DNA of 64,000 nt from Actinoplanes siamensis (GCF_016862395.1 NZ_BOMW01000002.1:62001-126000); one strand, 5' to 3'. Positions 43,299 to 51,744 are shown, counted from the stretch's first letter. The notes: generated by a model from the sequence alone, not told the origin. Numbers and translations: made by a program.

Positions 43299-44647
43299 CC
43301 GGTCGACCGGCGGCCGGCCGGGCCGGAGGTGGTCGCGCCGCCGCGCGACCCAGCCCCGACCGGTGGGCGGCCGCGGTGGCGTTCGCGCTGGTCGCCGCGG
43401 CAGTGCTGGCCGGCGCGGCGCTCGGCTGGGCGGGGCGTCCGGTACACGCGCCGGCCGCTCCGCTGTTCGGGCACCTGCTGCCGCACGCCGGCCCCGGCAC
43501 ACCGTTCGCGGTGATCGTCGCCATCGCGGTCGTCCACCGGGGAGCGTTGCTGGCCGAGCGGCTGCCGTGGCGCCGGCTGCTGGCCGGCGCCTGGGCGGCG
43601 TCGGTGGCGTGGACGTTCGCGCTGGCCCTGGTCGACGGCTGGCACCGCGGCGTCGCGGGGCGGCTGACCACCCCGTTCGAGTATCTGAGCGCGGTGCCCG
43701 CGGTCACCGGCGTGCGCGCGACGCTGCGCGGGTTCACCGGCCACATCCTGCTCGGCGCGCCGGACAACTGGCCCACCCATGTCGCCGGCCACCCGCCGGG
43801 GGCGCTGCTGGTCTTCGTCGCGCTGGACCGGCTGGGCCTGCGCGGCGGCGGGTGGGCCGGGACCGTCTGTGTGCTGGCCGGCTGCCTGGCCACGGTGGCG
43901 GTCGCGGTCACCCTGCGGGCGCTGGGCGACGAGCGGGCGGCCCGAGCGGCCCTGCCCTTCCTGGTGCTGTTCCCGGGCGCGGTGTGGGTCGGGGTGTCCG
44001 CCGACGGGCTGTTCACCGCGGTGGCGGCGAGCTCGCTCGCGCTGCTGGCGGTGGGACTGACCGGGCCGCGGTGGTGGTGTGCCGCGCTCGGCGGGGCCGG
44101 GCTGGCCGGCTGCGCCTACGTGTCGTACGGCCTGGTCCTGCTGGTGCTGCCGGCGGTCGCGGTGGTCGTCGCGGCGCGCGCCCGGCACCCGGCGATGCTC
44201 GGCTGGGCGGCGGCCGGCGCGGTGGCCGTGGCGGGCGTCGTCACCGGGCTCGGGTTCGCCTGGTGGGACGGGTACCGGCTGGTCAAGGTGCGCTATTACC
44301 AGGGGCTGGCGAGCTCCCGGCCGTACGCCTATTGGGTGTGGGCAAATCTGGCGGCCCTGGCCGTCAGCGCCGGGCCGGCCGCGGCCCCGATCCTGCGCCG
44401 CGCCGTCGCGGCGGTCCGCGGCGTCCGGACGCCGCCGGTGCTGCTCTGTCTCGGCGCGGCCGCCGCCGTGGTCGCGGCCGACCTGTCCGGGCTGAGCAAG
44501 GCCGAGGTGGAGCGGATCTGGCTGCCCTTCGCGGTCTGGCTGCCGGCCGCCGCGGCGCTGCTGCCCGGCCGCGGCCGGCGCGGCTGGCTGTGCCTGCAGG
44601 CGGCGACCGCGCTGCTGGTCAACCATCTGGTGCTGACCGCCTGGTGA
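43277..44647 (+). CDS. Polytopic membrane protein, probable lipid-linked-sugar glycosyltransferase
   Basis: A 456-residue membrane protein with about 10-11 spans. The first loop after TM2-3 contains APDNWPTHVAGHPPGALLVFVAL, a His/Pro/Asp-rich extracytoplasmic loop of the kind that carries catalytic residues in GT-C (ArnT/mannosyltransferase-like) enzymes; LSKAEVERIWLPFAVWLPAAAAL near the C-terminus also recurs in actinobacterial members. GTG start at 43277, overlapping the epimerase gene by 22 bases. Probably transfers the sugar made by this locus outside the membrane. Confidence 0.75.
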   Translation: MRPTARLTGRPAAGRAGGGRAAARPSPDRWAAAVAFALVAAAVLAGAALGWAGRPVHAPAAPLFGHLLPHAGPGTPFAVIVAIAVVHRGALLAERLPWRRLLAGAWAASVAWTFALALVDGWHRGVAGRLTTPFEYLSAVPAVTGVRATLRGFTGHILLGAPDNWPTHVAGHPPGALLVFVALDRLGLRGGGWAGTVCVLAGCLATVAVAVTLRALGDERAARAALPFLVLFPGAVWVGVSADGLFTAVAASSLALLAVGLTGPRWWCAALGGAGLAGCAYVSYGLVLLVLPAVAVVVAARARHPAMLGWAAAGAVAVAGVVTGLGFAWWDGYRLVKVRYYQGLASSRPYAYWVWANLAALAVSAGPAAAPILRRAVAAVRGVRTPPVLLCLGAAAAVVAADLSGLSKAEVERIWLPFAVWLPAAAALLPGRGRRGWLCLQAATALLVNHLVLTAW

Positions 44648-44677
44648 GGGGGCTGGGTGTCGGTGATCCTTGCTCGG

Positions 44678-45127
44678 TCAGGTACGGCTGTATTCCATGA
44701 CCCAGTTCGACTCCCAGGTTCGTCCCGCGTCGGCGGAGAATTCCTGTTCCCACCGTGCCGAGGTGGGGGTGATGTCGGACCAGATGAAATGAGCTTTGAC
44801 GGGTTTGCCGTCGTGGGTGTCGTCGCCGTAGAAGTCGCCGCGGCCGTCGGTGAAGGTCCCTGCCACGGGAGGGTAGAGCAGGCCGGTGCGGCTGCTCGCC
44901 CAGTAGATCGACCATTCCTTGCGCTCCCTGTCGAACAGGCGCAGCGTGAGGCCGCAACTGCCGAGAGTGGGGAAAGCGATCTCTTCGATGGTCCCGCCAC
45001 CGTCGAGGGCGGGCCGGCAGGTGCTGACGCCGGGGAAGGTCTCCCACTGGTCGCTGCCGGTGAACAGGCTCGAAAGCCGGCGGTTGGTCACGGTCCACGA
45101 GCCGATGAGGAAGTCGAAGTCGTTCAT
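44678..45127 (-). CDS. DUF1579-like small protein
   Basis: A 149-residue protein: MNDFDFLIGSWTVTNRRL, TCRPALDGGGTIEEIAFP, LRLFDRERKEWSIYWASSRTG and a C-terminal FIWSDITPTSARWEQEFSADAGRTWESNWVMEYSR. The FDFLxGSWxVxNRR start and WSIYWxxxRxG core are typical of DUF1579-like beta-barrel proteins of unknown function. Divergent from the YafY regulator with an operator between, so it is the likely target gene. Confidence 0.8.
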   Translation of the reverse strand: MNDFDFLIGSWTVTNRRLSSLFTGSDQWETFPGVSTCRPALDGGGTIEEIAFPTLGSCGLTLRLFDRERKEWSIYWASSRTGLLYPPVAGTFTDGRGDFYGDDTHDGKPVKAHFIWSDITPTSARWEQEFSADAGRTWESNWVMEYSRT

Positions 45128-45147
45128 GCGGCGATCATGATCGGCTA

Positions 45148-45170
45148 CCCCTGACATCTTCTGTCAGGGG
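45148..45170. promoter_or_regulatory. Operator CCCCTGACA-N5-TGTCAGGGG
   Basis: Perfect 9-bp arms (45148-45156, 45162-45170) with a 5-base spacer, between the DUF1579-like gene and the YafY regulator, overlapping both predicted promoters. Almost certainly the binding site of the regulator. Confidence 0.75.
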
Positions 45171-45188
45171 TCTGGCAGACTCTCGCGG

Positions 45189-46166
45189 ATGCGCGCGAGC
45201 CGACTGCTCTCCCTTCTTCTGCTGCTGCAGAACCGCGGCCGGATGAGCGCGACGCAGCTGGCCGCCGAACTGGACGTGAGCGCCCGGACGGTCTACCGGG
45301 ACGTCGAGGCCCTCGCCTCGGCCGGCATTCCGATCTACGCCGAACCCGGGCCGTCGGGTGGATATCAGCTCATGGACGGCTACCGCACCCGGCTGACCGG
45401 GCTGACCGCCGCCGAAGCCGGTTCGCTGTTCCTGACCGGCTTACCGCAACCGGCCGCCGAACTCGGCCTGGGCGCTCACCTGGCCGCCGCGGAACTCAAG
45501 CTGACGGCGGCGTTTCCGACGCCGTATCGGGAAGCATCGACCCGCATCCGGCAACGCTTCCACCTCGACACGCCCGGCTGGTACCGGGAGCCGGACGCGG
45601 TGCCGCACCTGCTCGCCCTCGCCGACGCGCTGTGGCAGGACCAAGCCGTCGAGGTGCGCTACCGGCGGTGGTCTCCCCGCCCCGGCGAAGTCGTCCGTCG
45701 CCTGCACCCGCTGGGTCTGATCCTCAAGGCGGGCGTCTGGTACCTGATCGCGGGCGGGTACGACCAGCCACGCACCTACCGGGTCGCCGGGATCATCGAC
45801 CTGCGGCCGTTGCCCGAACATTTCACGCGGCCCCACGGCTTCGACCTGGCCGCGTTCTGGCAGGCACACGTGCAACGCTACGAACAGGCCGACACCGGCC
45901 AGGTCATGACCGTGCGCCTCACCCCGGACGGCGTGACCGCCCTGCGTGACGTGCTCGGCCCCAGGGCCGCACGCCTCGCGCTGCGCGCCCTCGCTCCCGC
46001 CGGCCCGGACGGCTGGCACCAGGCCGCCATCCCGCTGGAGAACGTGACCCAGGCCGCGGCGATGCTCCTGCGACTGGGCGCCGACGTGCAGGTCCTGGCC
46101 CCCGCCGAGCTGGTCGCCCACCTGACCGCCACGATCCGGGCGATGAGCCGGCTGTATCCCGCATGA
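45189..46166 (+). CDS. YafY/DeoR-type HTH-WYL regulator
   Basis: A 325-residue regulator: N-terminal winged helix (LQNRGRMSATQLAAELDVSARTVYRDVEALASAGIPIYAEPGPSGGYQL), then a WYL domain with HPLGLILKAGVWYLIAGG and its C-terminal extension (WCX). WYL proteins bind nucleic-acid or nucleotide ligands or small effectors. ATG at 45189 with a CAGACT hexamer seven bases upstream. Controls the divergent DUF1579-like gene and probably itself. Confidence 0.93.
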   Translation: MRASRLLSLLLLLQNRGRMSATQLAAELDVSARTVYRDVEALASAGIPIYAEPGPSGGYQLMDGYRTRLTGLTAAEAGSLFLTGLPQPAAELGLGAHLAAAELKLTAAFPTPYREASTRIRQRFHLDTPGWYREPDAVPHLLALADALWQDQAVEVRYRRWSPRPGEVVRRLHPLGLILKAGVWYLIAGGYDQPRTYRVAGIIDLRPLPEHFTRPHGFDLAAFWQAHVQRYEQADTGQVMTVRLTPDGVTALRDVLGPRAARLALRALAPAGPDGWHQAAIPLENVTQAAAMLLRLGADVQVLAPAELVAHLTATIRAMSRLYPA

Positions 46167-46296
46167 TCCCGTCGAGCCACCGGGATCGTCCCGCGTGCGC
46201 CGGGGCGGCGAGGGCGCTCAGACGGGGTACGCGGAAACGCCCGGACCGGAAGCCGGTGAACTCGGTGCGGGCCGGTCCGCGCCCACGGGAAACCGG

Positions 46297-46347
46297 GCCG
46301 GCGTGCGCGGGAACAGAGCCGGCGTGCGCGGGAACAGAGCCGGCGTG
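46297..46347 (+). repeat. 21-bp tandem repeat, 2.4 copies
   Basis: The unit starting GCCGGCGTGCGCGGGAACA repeats exactly at 46297-46317 and 46318-46338, then nine bases of a third copy, in the gap between the convergent YafY and epimerase genes. Confidence 0.8.
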
Positions 46348-46356
46348 GGGCCGAGG

Positions 46357-47202
46357 TCAGCGCCAGGTGTGCCGGGGCTCGTAACCGAGCAGCCGCCGGG
46401 CCTTGTCGATCGACAGCAGCGTCTCGTGCTCGCCCAGCTCGCGGGTGACCGGCACGTCCGGGAAGTATTCCGCGGCCAGCGAGCGGGACGACCGGCTCAT
46501 CACGGTGTCGGCGTTGGCGATCACGAAGATCTCCACGCCGGTACGGTCGTAGCCCAGCGCCCGTCGCACCGCCTGCGCCCCGTCGCGGGCGTCGATGTAG
46601 CCCCACAGGTTCCAGATCCGCTGCCGCGGGTCGGCGTCGAACGAGGGGAACGTCGCGTAGTCGTCCGGGGTCATCACGTTGGAGAAACGCAGCCCGACCA
46701 TGGTGAGCTCCGGGTTCCACCGGCAGAACTGCGCGGCCATCTGCTCGTCGAGGTGCTTCGCCAGCGAGTACGACGTCTCCGGCCGGGCCGCGTACTCCTC
46801 GTCCACCGGAAGGTACGGCGGCGGCGTGTCGAACGGCAGCCCGAGCAGCGTCTCGCTGGACGCCCAGACGATCCGGTCGATGCCTGCCGCGCGGGCCGCC
46901 GCGAACACGTGGTAACTCGCGGTGATGTTGTTGGCGAAGGTCGCCGCGTTCGTCGCCAGGCCCGGCCCCGGGATCGCGCCGAGGTGCACCACCGCGTCGA
47001 CACCGGAGTGCCGGTCGTCGATCGCGGTCAGCGCCTCCACCACCTGGCCGTAATCGGTCAGGTCCACACGGGTCCACGGGCAGACCTGCTCGCCGGGCGC
47101 CGCCAGGTCCAGGTTGACCACCTCGTACCCGTGGTCGACGAGCTCCTGCAGAACGAAGCGGCCGAGCTTGCCGCTGCCACCGGTAACCGCGATACGGGTC
47201 AT
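46357..47202 (-). CDS. NAD-dependent epimerase/dehydratase family protein
   Basis: A 281-residue extended SDR: TGGSGKLGRFVLQEL (cofactor motif), WASSETLLG (catalytic Ser) and TSYSLAKHLDEQMA (Tyr-x3-Lys), FSNVMTPDDY. Similar proteins act as uronate dehydrogenases or sugar epimerases. Beside a LacI regulator and a decayed sugar permease, a role in sugar oxidation is plausible. TAGGGT seven bases before the ATG (leaderless). Confidence 0.88.
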   Translation of the reverse strand: MTRIAVTGGSGKLGRFVLQELVDHGYEVVNLDLAAPGEQVCPWTRVDLTDYGQVVEALTAIDDRHSGVDAVVHLGAIPGPGLATNAATFANNITASYHVFAAARAAGIDRIVWASSETLLGLPFDTPPPYLPVDEEYAARPETSYSLAKHLDEQMAAQFCRWNPELTMVGLRFSNVMTPDDYATFPSFDADPRQRIWNLWGYIDARDGAQAVRRALGYDRTGVEIFVIANADTVMSRSSRSLAAEYFPDVPVTRELGEHETLLSIDKARRLLGYEPRHTWR

Positions 47203-47209
47203 GCCGGTG

Positions 47210-47215
47210 ACCCTA
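47210..47215 (-). promoter_or_regulatory. -10 element of the epimerase gene
   Basis: TAGGGT on the minus strand, seven bases before the ATG at 47202. Confidence 0.6.
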
Positions 47216-47400
47216 ACGGATCATGGGGCGGGGCCGGGCCGCGGCCACCGGCAGCGGGATCGTCAGGAGTCCGGGCAGGCGAACGCGACCGGCAGGGACA
47301 GCCACCGGTGCAGCACCGCGACCAGCAGCGGGCTGGCCAGCCGGCCGAGGCCCACCTACGCTCTGCCGCGGCGCCCTGCGGCCGGGAGCGGGATGGGTCG

Positions 47401-48399
47401 TCAGGTGCGGACGATCAAGGAGGTGGGGATGACGACGGTGCGGGGCGGTCCGGTGTAGCCGTCGATCCGGGTCAGTGCCAGGCGGGCCGCTTCGCGGCCC
47501 AGGGCGGTCATGTCGTGGGCGACCACGGTGACGCCCACGACGTCGGCCAGCTCGAAGTCGTCGAAGCCGACCAGCGCCGGCGGGCGTGCCCGCAGTGCGC
47601 CGGTGGTCAGCCGGTTGTTGGTGGCGAACACCGCGGTGGGCGGGGACGGCAGGGCCATCAGCTCGCGGACGGTGCGCTCGGCGGTCACCGCGTCGTGGAC
47701 GTCGGTGCGCAGGTAGGGCTCCCACTCGGTGTTGCCGGCCGCGCGCATCGCCGCGGCGAAACCCTCGATCCGGGCGCGCTGCGACGCCGTGCGGACCAGG
47801 TCGGCGACGAGCGCGATCCGGTGGTGGCCGGCGGCGAGCAGATGCTCGGCCGCGGAACGGGCTCCGCCGGCGTTGTCGATCAGCACGCAGTCGGCGGCGA
47901 GGCCTTCCGGGGGCCGGTCCAGGAACACCACCGGGATGTCCGTCGGATACTCCTGGCCGGCGGGTGTGCCGGCGGTGCGCGCGTCGCCGTCCGGAGCGCC
48001 GGAGGGGGCCCGGTAGCCACTGCTGGGCACCACCAGCAGGGCGCGGACCCGCCGCTCCAGCAACGCCTCGATGAGGTCGCGTTCGCGTTCGCGGTCCTCG
48101 TCGTTGTTCGCGGTGACCAGCAGCAGTCCGTGCCGGCGCAGCTCGCGTTCGACGCCGCTGGCGACCGCCGAGTAGAACGGGTTGGCCAGGTCGCCGCTGA
48201 TCAGGCCGACCAGCGCCGAGCCGCCGCCGGTGCGCAGCTCGTGGGCCAGCCGGTTGCGCCGGTAGCCGAGCTCGTCCGCGGCCGCGAGGACCCGCGCCCG
48301 GGTCGTGGCGGACACGTAGGCCTCCTGGTTGAGCGCCCGGGAGGCGGTTTTGACACTGACGCCTGCTCGGGCGGCCACCTGGCTGAGGGTCACCGGCAT
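47401..48399 (-). CDS. LacI-family transcriptional regulator
   Basis: A 332-residue repressor: DNA-binding headpiece VTLSQVAARAGVSVKTASRALNQEAYVSATTRARVLAAADELGYRRNRLAHELRTG with hinge helix, then a periplasmic-binding-protein-like effector domain (VGLISGDLANPFYSAVASGVERELR ... FLDRPP ... DNAGGARSAAEHLLAAGHHRIAL ... FATNNRLT ... GFDDFELADVV). It should respond to a sugar. A LacI-type palindrome lies 40 bases upstream. No intact sugar transporter is adjacent. Confidence 0.95.
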   Translation of the reverse strand: MPVTLSQVAARAGVSVKTASRALNQEAYVSATTRARVLAAADELGYRRNRLAHELRTGGGSALVGLISGDLANPFYSAVASGVERELRRHGLLLVTANNDEDRERERDLIEALLERRVRALLVVPSSGYRAPSGAPDGDARTAGTPAGQEYPTDIPVVFLDRPPEGLAADCVLIDNAGGARSAAEHLLAAGHHRIALVADLVRTASQRARIEGFAAAMRAAGNTEWEPYLRTDVHDAVTAERTVRELMALPSPPTAVFATNNRLTTGALRARPPALVGFDDFELADVVGVTVVAHDMTALGREAARLALTRIDGYTGPPRTVVIPTSLIVRT

Positions 48400-48438
48400 T
48401 TCACTCCGTCGATCGGAAAGTTTCCCGGGCAGTCTACC

Positions 48439-48450
48439 GACAACGATGTC
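48439..48450. promoter_or_regulatory. LacI-type operator GACAACGATGTC
   Basis: A 12-bp near-palindrome centred on CG (10 of 12 positions symmetric), 40 bases upstream of the LacI gene. Likely autoregulatory site. Confidence 0.5.
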
Positions 48451-48585
48451 ATAGATATCTTTGTATGGATCGGCCGACGGCGGTCCGGCCCCTGATCGGC
48501 CTGGTCACTCTACTGCCCCGGGCCACCCGGCAGCCGGCCTGCGCCCCGGCCGCACCGGAACGAGACGCCTCCCCATGCCGCTAGA

Positions 48586-48602
48586 GCATCCTAGGAGGAT
48601 GG
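48586..48602. promoter_or_regulatory. Stress-block palindrome, copy 1
   Basis: GCATCC-TAGGA-GGATGG: the core CATCC/GGATG arms with the 5-base spacer are kept, the outer bases differ. It is 187 bases from the LacI start and 314 bases from the phosphoesterase start, so its target is unclear. Confidence 0.5.
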
Positions 48603-48798
48603 GACAATACCTCGTGACGCCGGAGCTGACCGGCTGGACCAGCAGGGCGCCGGGCAGCGTGCCGAGGACCGAGCCGCGGCCGCCCATGGTGGAGGTGCCG
48701 ACGACGACCGCGAGCTCCTTGCCGGATCCGACCGACTGGTCCAGCGTGGACGCGGCCTGGGCGATCAGGAGGCCCCCCGCGCCGGCGGTGCCGTGGCC
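48601..48798 (-). pseudogene. Decayed RbsC-like sugar ABC permease
   Basis: The minus strand reads AGAGGLLIAQAASTLDQSVGSGKEL then VVVGTSTMGGRGSVLGTLPGALLVQPVSSGVT. The GTS-x-GGRGSVLGTL-x-GAL run is the hallmark of RbsC/XylH-type permeases, but flanking membrane helices are missing and small deletions interrupt it. No start or complete frame remains. It lies upstream of the LacI gene, where a sugar transporter is often found. Confidence 0.5.
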
Positions 48799-48916
48799 GA
48801 TGTGGACGCGCTCACCGAGATCCGCTGGGTGACCGTGCGCGGGCAGGCCCCGACCCATCCGTTCTGATCTCCGCGTGGTAGGCATTGCCCCGCACTCAGG
48901 GGAGGGACCGACCACC

Positions 48917-50665
48917 ATGGCGGACGAACACGTCGGGAGCACACCACCGCACCGGCCGCGGGATCTGACGCCGGCGCAGCTCGGGTTCACGCCGGCGAAG
49001 CCGGTGGCCTGGCTGTCGCCGGTGCAGCTGGCCGGGACCGGGCTGCGGGTGGCGCTGTCCGGGATCCAGGGCAGCTATCTGGACAAGCGGGAGCTGCAGG
49101 GGTCCTTTCCGGACGAGGTGGACCGCGAGGCGGGCCCGGACGGGGAGCTGTGGATCGACTTCGTGGCCGACCTCGGCGACGGGTTCGACGCCACCTACTC
49201 GGTCGCCTATCTGCTGGCGCAGCCGCGGCTCACGGTCGGCGACCACGTGCTGCCGCGGGGGCGGGCGCTGGTGCTCGGCGGGGACGAGGTGTACCCGACG
49301 CCGAGCACCCAGCGGTACGAGGACCGGCTGATCGGGCCATACCGCGCGGCGCTGCCGTCGGTGCCGGACGGCGGCGACCCCCCGCGGATGTACGCGCTGC
49401 CCGGCAACCACGACTGGTACGACGGCCTGACCGCGTTCCTGCGCCTGTTCACCGGCAGCCGGCGGACCGAGATCGGGGGCTGGCATCTCCCGCAGAACCG
49501 GTCGTACTTCGCGGTGCGGCTGCCCGCCGGCTGGTGGCTGTTCGCCCTGGACGACCAGGCGTCGACCTATCTCGACGACCCCCAGCTGGAGTACTTCACG
49601 CGGGTCGCGGCCGGCTTCGGCCCGGACCCCAAGGTGATCATCGCGTCGGCCAGTCCCACCTGGGTCCAGGGCGCCGACAGGCCGGCGGTCCACGAGTCAT
49701 TGGACTATTTCCTCCGTACGGTCATCGCCCCCACCGGCGCACGGGTGCGTCTCATGCTCTCCGGCGACTGGCACCACTACGCCCGCTACAGCGGCCCGGA
49801 CCGCGAGCTGATCACGTGCGGCGGCGGTGGCGCCTACCTCTACCCGACGCACCAGCTGCCGGAGTCCATCGAGGTGCCGCCGGCGCCGTTGCAGACGTCG
49901 TCGCCGCGCGAGACGTACACGCTGGAATCCCGCTTCCCCGGCAAGCGGATGTCGCAGGCGTACGCGGCCAGCATCTTCGGCCGGCTGCCCAAGCACAACC
50001 CGAGCTTCATCGCGATGGTCGGCGCGGTGCACACCGCGCTCCTGCTCGCCGCCGACGGTGTGCTCAGCAGCGGGTTCGGCAGCCCGCTGCAAAAGTTCGC
50101 GCTGGTCCCGCTCTTCCTGCTGATCGCCGCGGTGATCGCCGGGACGTACGCGTTCGCGCACCTGAGCGATTCGCTGGAGGGCCGCCACCGGCGCCGGGTG
50201 CTGGGCCTGTTGCACGGCGCCGCGCACCTGGGGCTGGCCGCGCTGGGCACCTGGGCGTGGCAGGAGCTGCCGATGCACGCCTGGCGCTGGCCGTGGTCGC
50301 TGATCGCCACGCTGACGGTCTACGGCGTGGTCTCCGGGCTCGCCGCGACCGAGCTGGTCGCGGTCTACCTGCTGTGCGCCGCCCGCTTCGGGGTCAACCT
50401 GAACGAGCTGTTCTCCGCGTCCGGGATCATCGACTCGAAGTCGTTCCTGCGCCTGCACATCGCGGCGGACGGCACGCTGACCGTCTACCCGATCGGGGTG
50501 CGCCGCGCCGCCCGCCGCTGGCGGGCGGACCCGGACGGTGAACCGCACACCTCCTGGATCGTGCCTGTCGACCGGCTGCACGCGCACCTCATCGAGGAGC
50601 CGATCGTCCTGGCGCCGGCGCCGGCGCCGGCGACGTCAGCAGGTGCCGCAGACCCATCACGCTGA
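48917..50665 (+). CDS. Metallophosphoesterase with C-terminal membrane region
   Basis: A 582-residue protein. A calcineurin-like phosphoesterase domain (about 80-330) has VADLGDG, the GGDEVYPTP metal site, LPGNHDWYDG and LSGDWHHYARY. A following region (about 375-500) has several membrane spans (ALVPLFLLIAAVIAGTYAFAHL, LIATLTVYGVVSGLAATELVAVYLL), then a C-terminal cytoplasmic part. Start ATG 48917 with GGAGGGA. The substrate is unknown; the membrane anchor suggests a lipid or cell-surface phosphoester. Its last 77 bases overlap the convergent STAS gene. Confidence 0.88.
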   Translation: MADEHVGSTPPHRPRDLTPAQLGFTPAKPVAWLSPVQLAGTGLRVALSGIQGSYLDKRELQGSFPDEVDREAGPDGELWIDFVADLGDGFDATYSVAYLLAQPRLTVGDHVLPRGRALVLGGDEVYPTPSTQRYEDRLIGPYRAALPSVPDGGDPPRMYALPGNHDWYDGLTAFLRLFTGSRRTEIGGWHLPQNRSYFAVRLPAGWWLFALDDQASTYLDDPQLEYFTRVAAGFGPDPKVIIASASPTWVQGADRPAVHESLDYFLRTVIAPTGARVRLMLSGDWHHYARYSGPDRELITCGGGGAYLYPTHQLPESIEVPPAPLQTSSPRETYTLESRFPGKRMSQAYAASIFGRLPKHNPSFIAMVGAVHTALLLAADGVLSSGFGSPLQKFALVPLFLLIAAVIAGTYAFAHLSDSLEGRHRRRVLGLLHGAAHLGLAALGTWAWQELPMHAWRWPWSLIATLTVYGVVSGLAATELVAVYLLCAARFGVNLNELFSASGIIDSKSFLRLHIAADGTLTVYPIGVRRAARRWRADPDGEPHTSWIVPVDRLHAHLIEEPIVLAPAPAPATSAGAADPSR

Positions 50666-50951
50666 TCACCCGCTCGACGATGCCTACCGCGCCGGTCAGG
50701 CGGAACGTCAGGCCGGCTCGCTCGGCGGCGAGGTACCCGCTGATCAGGGCGCTGAGCGCCTCCGAGTCGATGAACCGGACCCGGCTGAGGTCGACGACCA
50801 GGTGTGAGCCGTCGGCGGCCCGCAGGGCGGCGCGCAGCTCGGCGCTCGATCCGATGTCGAAGGAGCCGGCCAGCTTCAGCCGGGCCGCCGGCACACCGTC
50901 GGCGCCGGGCTCGGCCGGCACCGAAGCGATCGTGAAGTAGTCGTCCGCCAC
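50589..50951 (-). CDS. STAS-domain anti-sigma-factor antagonist
   Basis: A 120-residue STAS protein: LKLAGSFDIGSSAELRAALRAADGSHLVVDLSRVRFIDSEALSALISGYLAAERAG; the Ser in FIDSEAL is the phospho-acceptor position. It should free a sigma factor by binding its anti-sigma factor when unphosphorylated. The C-terminus ends in a Pro/Ala repeat that overlaps the convergent gene. No kinase or sigma gene is adjacent. Confidence 0.9.
   Translation of the reverse strand: MADDYFTIASVPAEPGADGVPAARLKLAGSFDIGSSAELRAALRAADGSHLVVDLSRVRFIDSEALSALISGYLAAERAGLTFRLTGAVGIVERVISVMGLRHLLTSPAPAPAPGRSAPR
50611..50632. repeat. GGCGCC tandem run coding Ala/Pro on both strands
   Basis: GGCGCC repeats about 3.5 times within the overlap of two convergent genes and encodes an Ala-Pro run on both strands (C-termini of the phosphoesterase and the STAS protein). 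Confidence 0.7.
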
Positions 50952-51171
50952 GCTATTCGCCTACCAGCCGGCGGCCGGGCCGCTCCCGGCGGGGTTGTCC
51001 CGTGGCGGCCGGCCGTACCGCAGGCAGTGGCTCGTTTCCCAGCGGATCCATCGTCCGGGTGTGCCCCTGGACGGGCTGGTCATGCCGGACCCGGGCGCGA
51101 GTTCACCCGATCGGGCGCCGCGGTCACGCCGGCCGGGATCCCCGTCGGCCGGCGTGACGGCATGCGCGGGC

Positions 51172-51720
51172 TCACGCCTGCACGATGTGCGAGGGCCGGT
51201 GGTGCGAGCGGACGCCGGCGATGCCGACGACGATGCCGCCGATCCCGACGAAGCACAGCGTCGTCGCGCCGACCAGGATGAACGTCGCCAGTCCGAGGCC
51301 CGGCCAGACCAGGATGGTGACCGCGGCCAGCACCACGCACAGGCCCAGGGCGATGTGAGCGCCGCTGTGCGATTCACCACTCCCGACCGAGGTGACGATC
51401 TCGGCCACCCCGTCCAGCAGCCAGCCCAGCGCGACCAGGACCAGCAGCAGCGTCATCGAGCCGGCGAGATTCCGCAGGCACAGCACGCCGAGCAGGCTGA
51501 CCAGGAGGCCGAGGACGACGCCCAGGACCCGGTTCGGCGCCGGCGCGTCCGAGGCGAGGACGAACTGCAGAATCCGCACCACGCCGAAGGCCAGCAGGTT
51601 CAGGCCGAACAGGAAGCCGACCACCTTGAGCGTGGCCGACGGCCAGGCGAACGCGACGATGCCCAGGACCAGGGCCAGCACACCGGCGGCCACGGTGGTC
51701 CATCCCGCCTTTCCCCCCAT
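51172..51720 (-). CDS. HdeD-family (DUF308) membrane protein
   Basis: A 182-residue membrane protein of about six spans in three repeated hairpins (GVLALVLGIVAFAWPSATL, LGLLVSLLGVLCL, VVLAAVTILVWPGLGLATFILVGA), the HdeD/DUF308 pattern. HdeD is linked to acid and stress tolerance in enterobacteria; the role in actinomycetes is unknown. The ATG follows AGAGAGG. It lies downstream of the DUF7144 gene on the same strand. Confidence 0.88.
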   Translation of the reverse strand: MGGKAGWTTVAAGVLALVLGIVAFAWPSATLKVVGFLFGLNLLAFGVVRILQFVLASDAPAPNRVLGVVLGLLVSLLGVLCLRNLAGSMTLLLVLVALGWLLDGVAEIVTSVGSGESHSGAHIALGLCVVLAAVTILVWPGLGLATFILVGATTLCFVGIGGIVVGIAGVRSHHRPSHIVQA

Positions 51721-51744
51721 GGGAAGAACCTCTCTGCTCGTGGG

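Larger units (their letters stand above)
48400..48916. other. Gene-poor 517-base region
   Basis: Holds the LacI-type operator (48439-48450), one copy of the CATCC-N5-GGATG palindrome (48586-48602) and decayed sequence resembling a sugar permease (48601-48798). A plus-strand frame ending VDALTEIRWVTVRGQAPTHPF at 48865 may be the tail of another broken gene. Confidence 0.45.

Noticed and set aside
47203..47400. A gene fragment reading LGRLASPLLVAVLHRWLSLPVAF on the minus strand
   Set aside because: Short, no start codon, no family recognised; not enough to call a pseudogene.
48799..48866. C-terminal coding remnant ending TEIRWVTVRGQAPTHPF
   Set aside because: It looks protein-like but has no start, no neighbours in frame and overlaps the permease-like remnant on the other strand.
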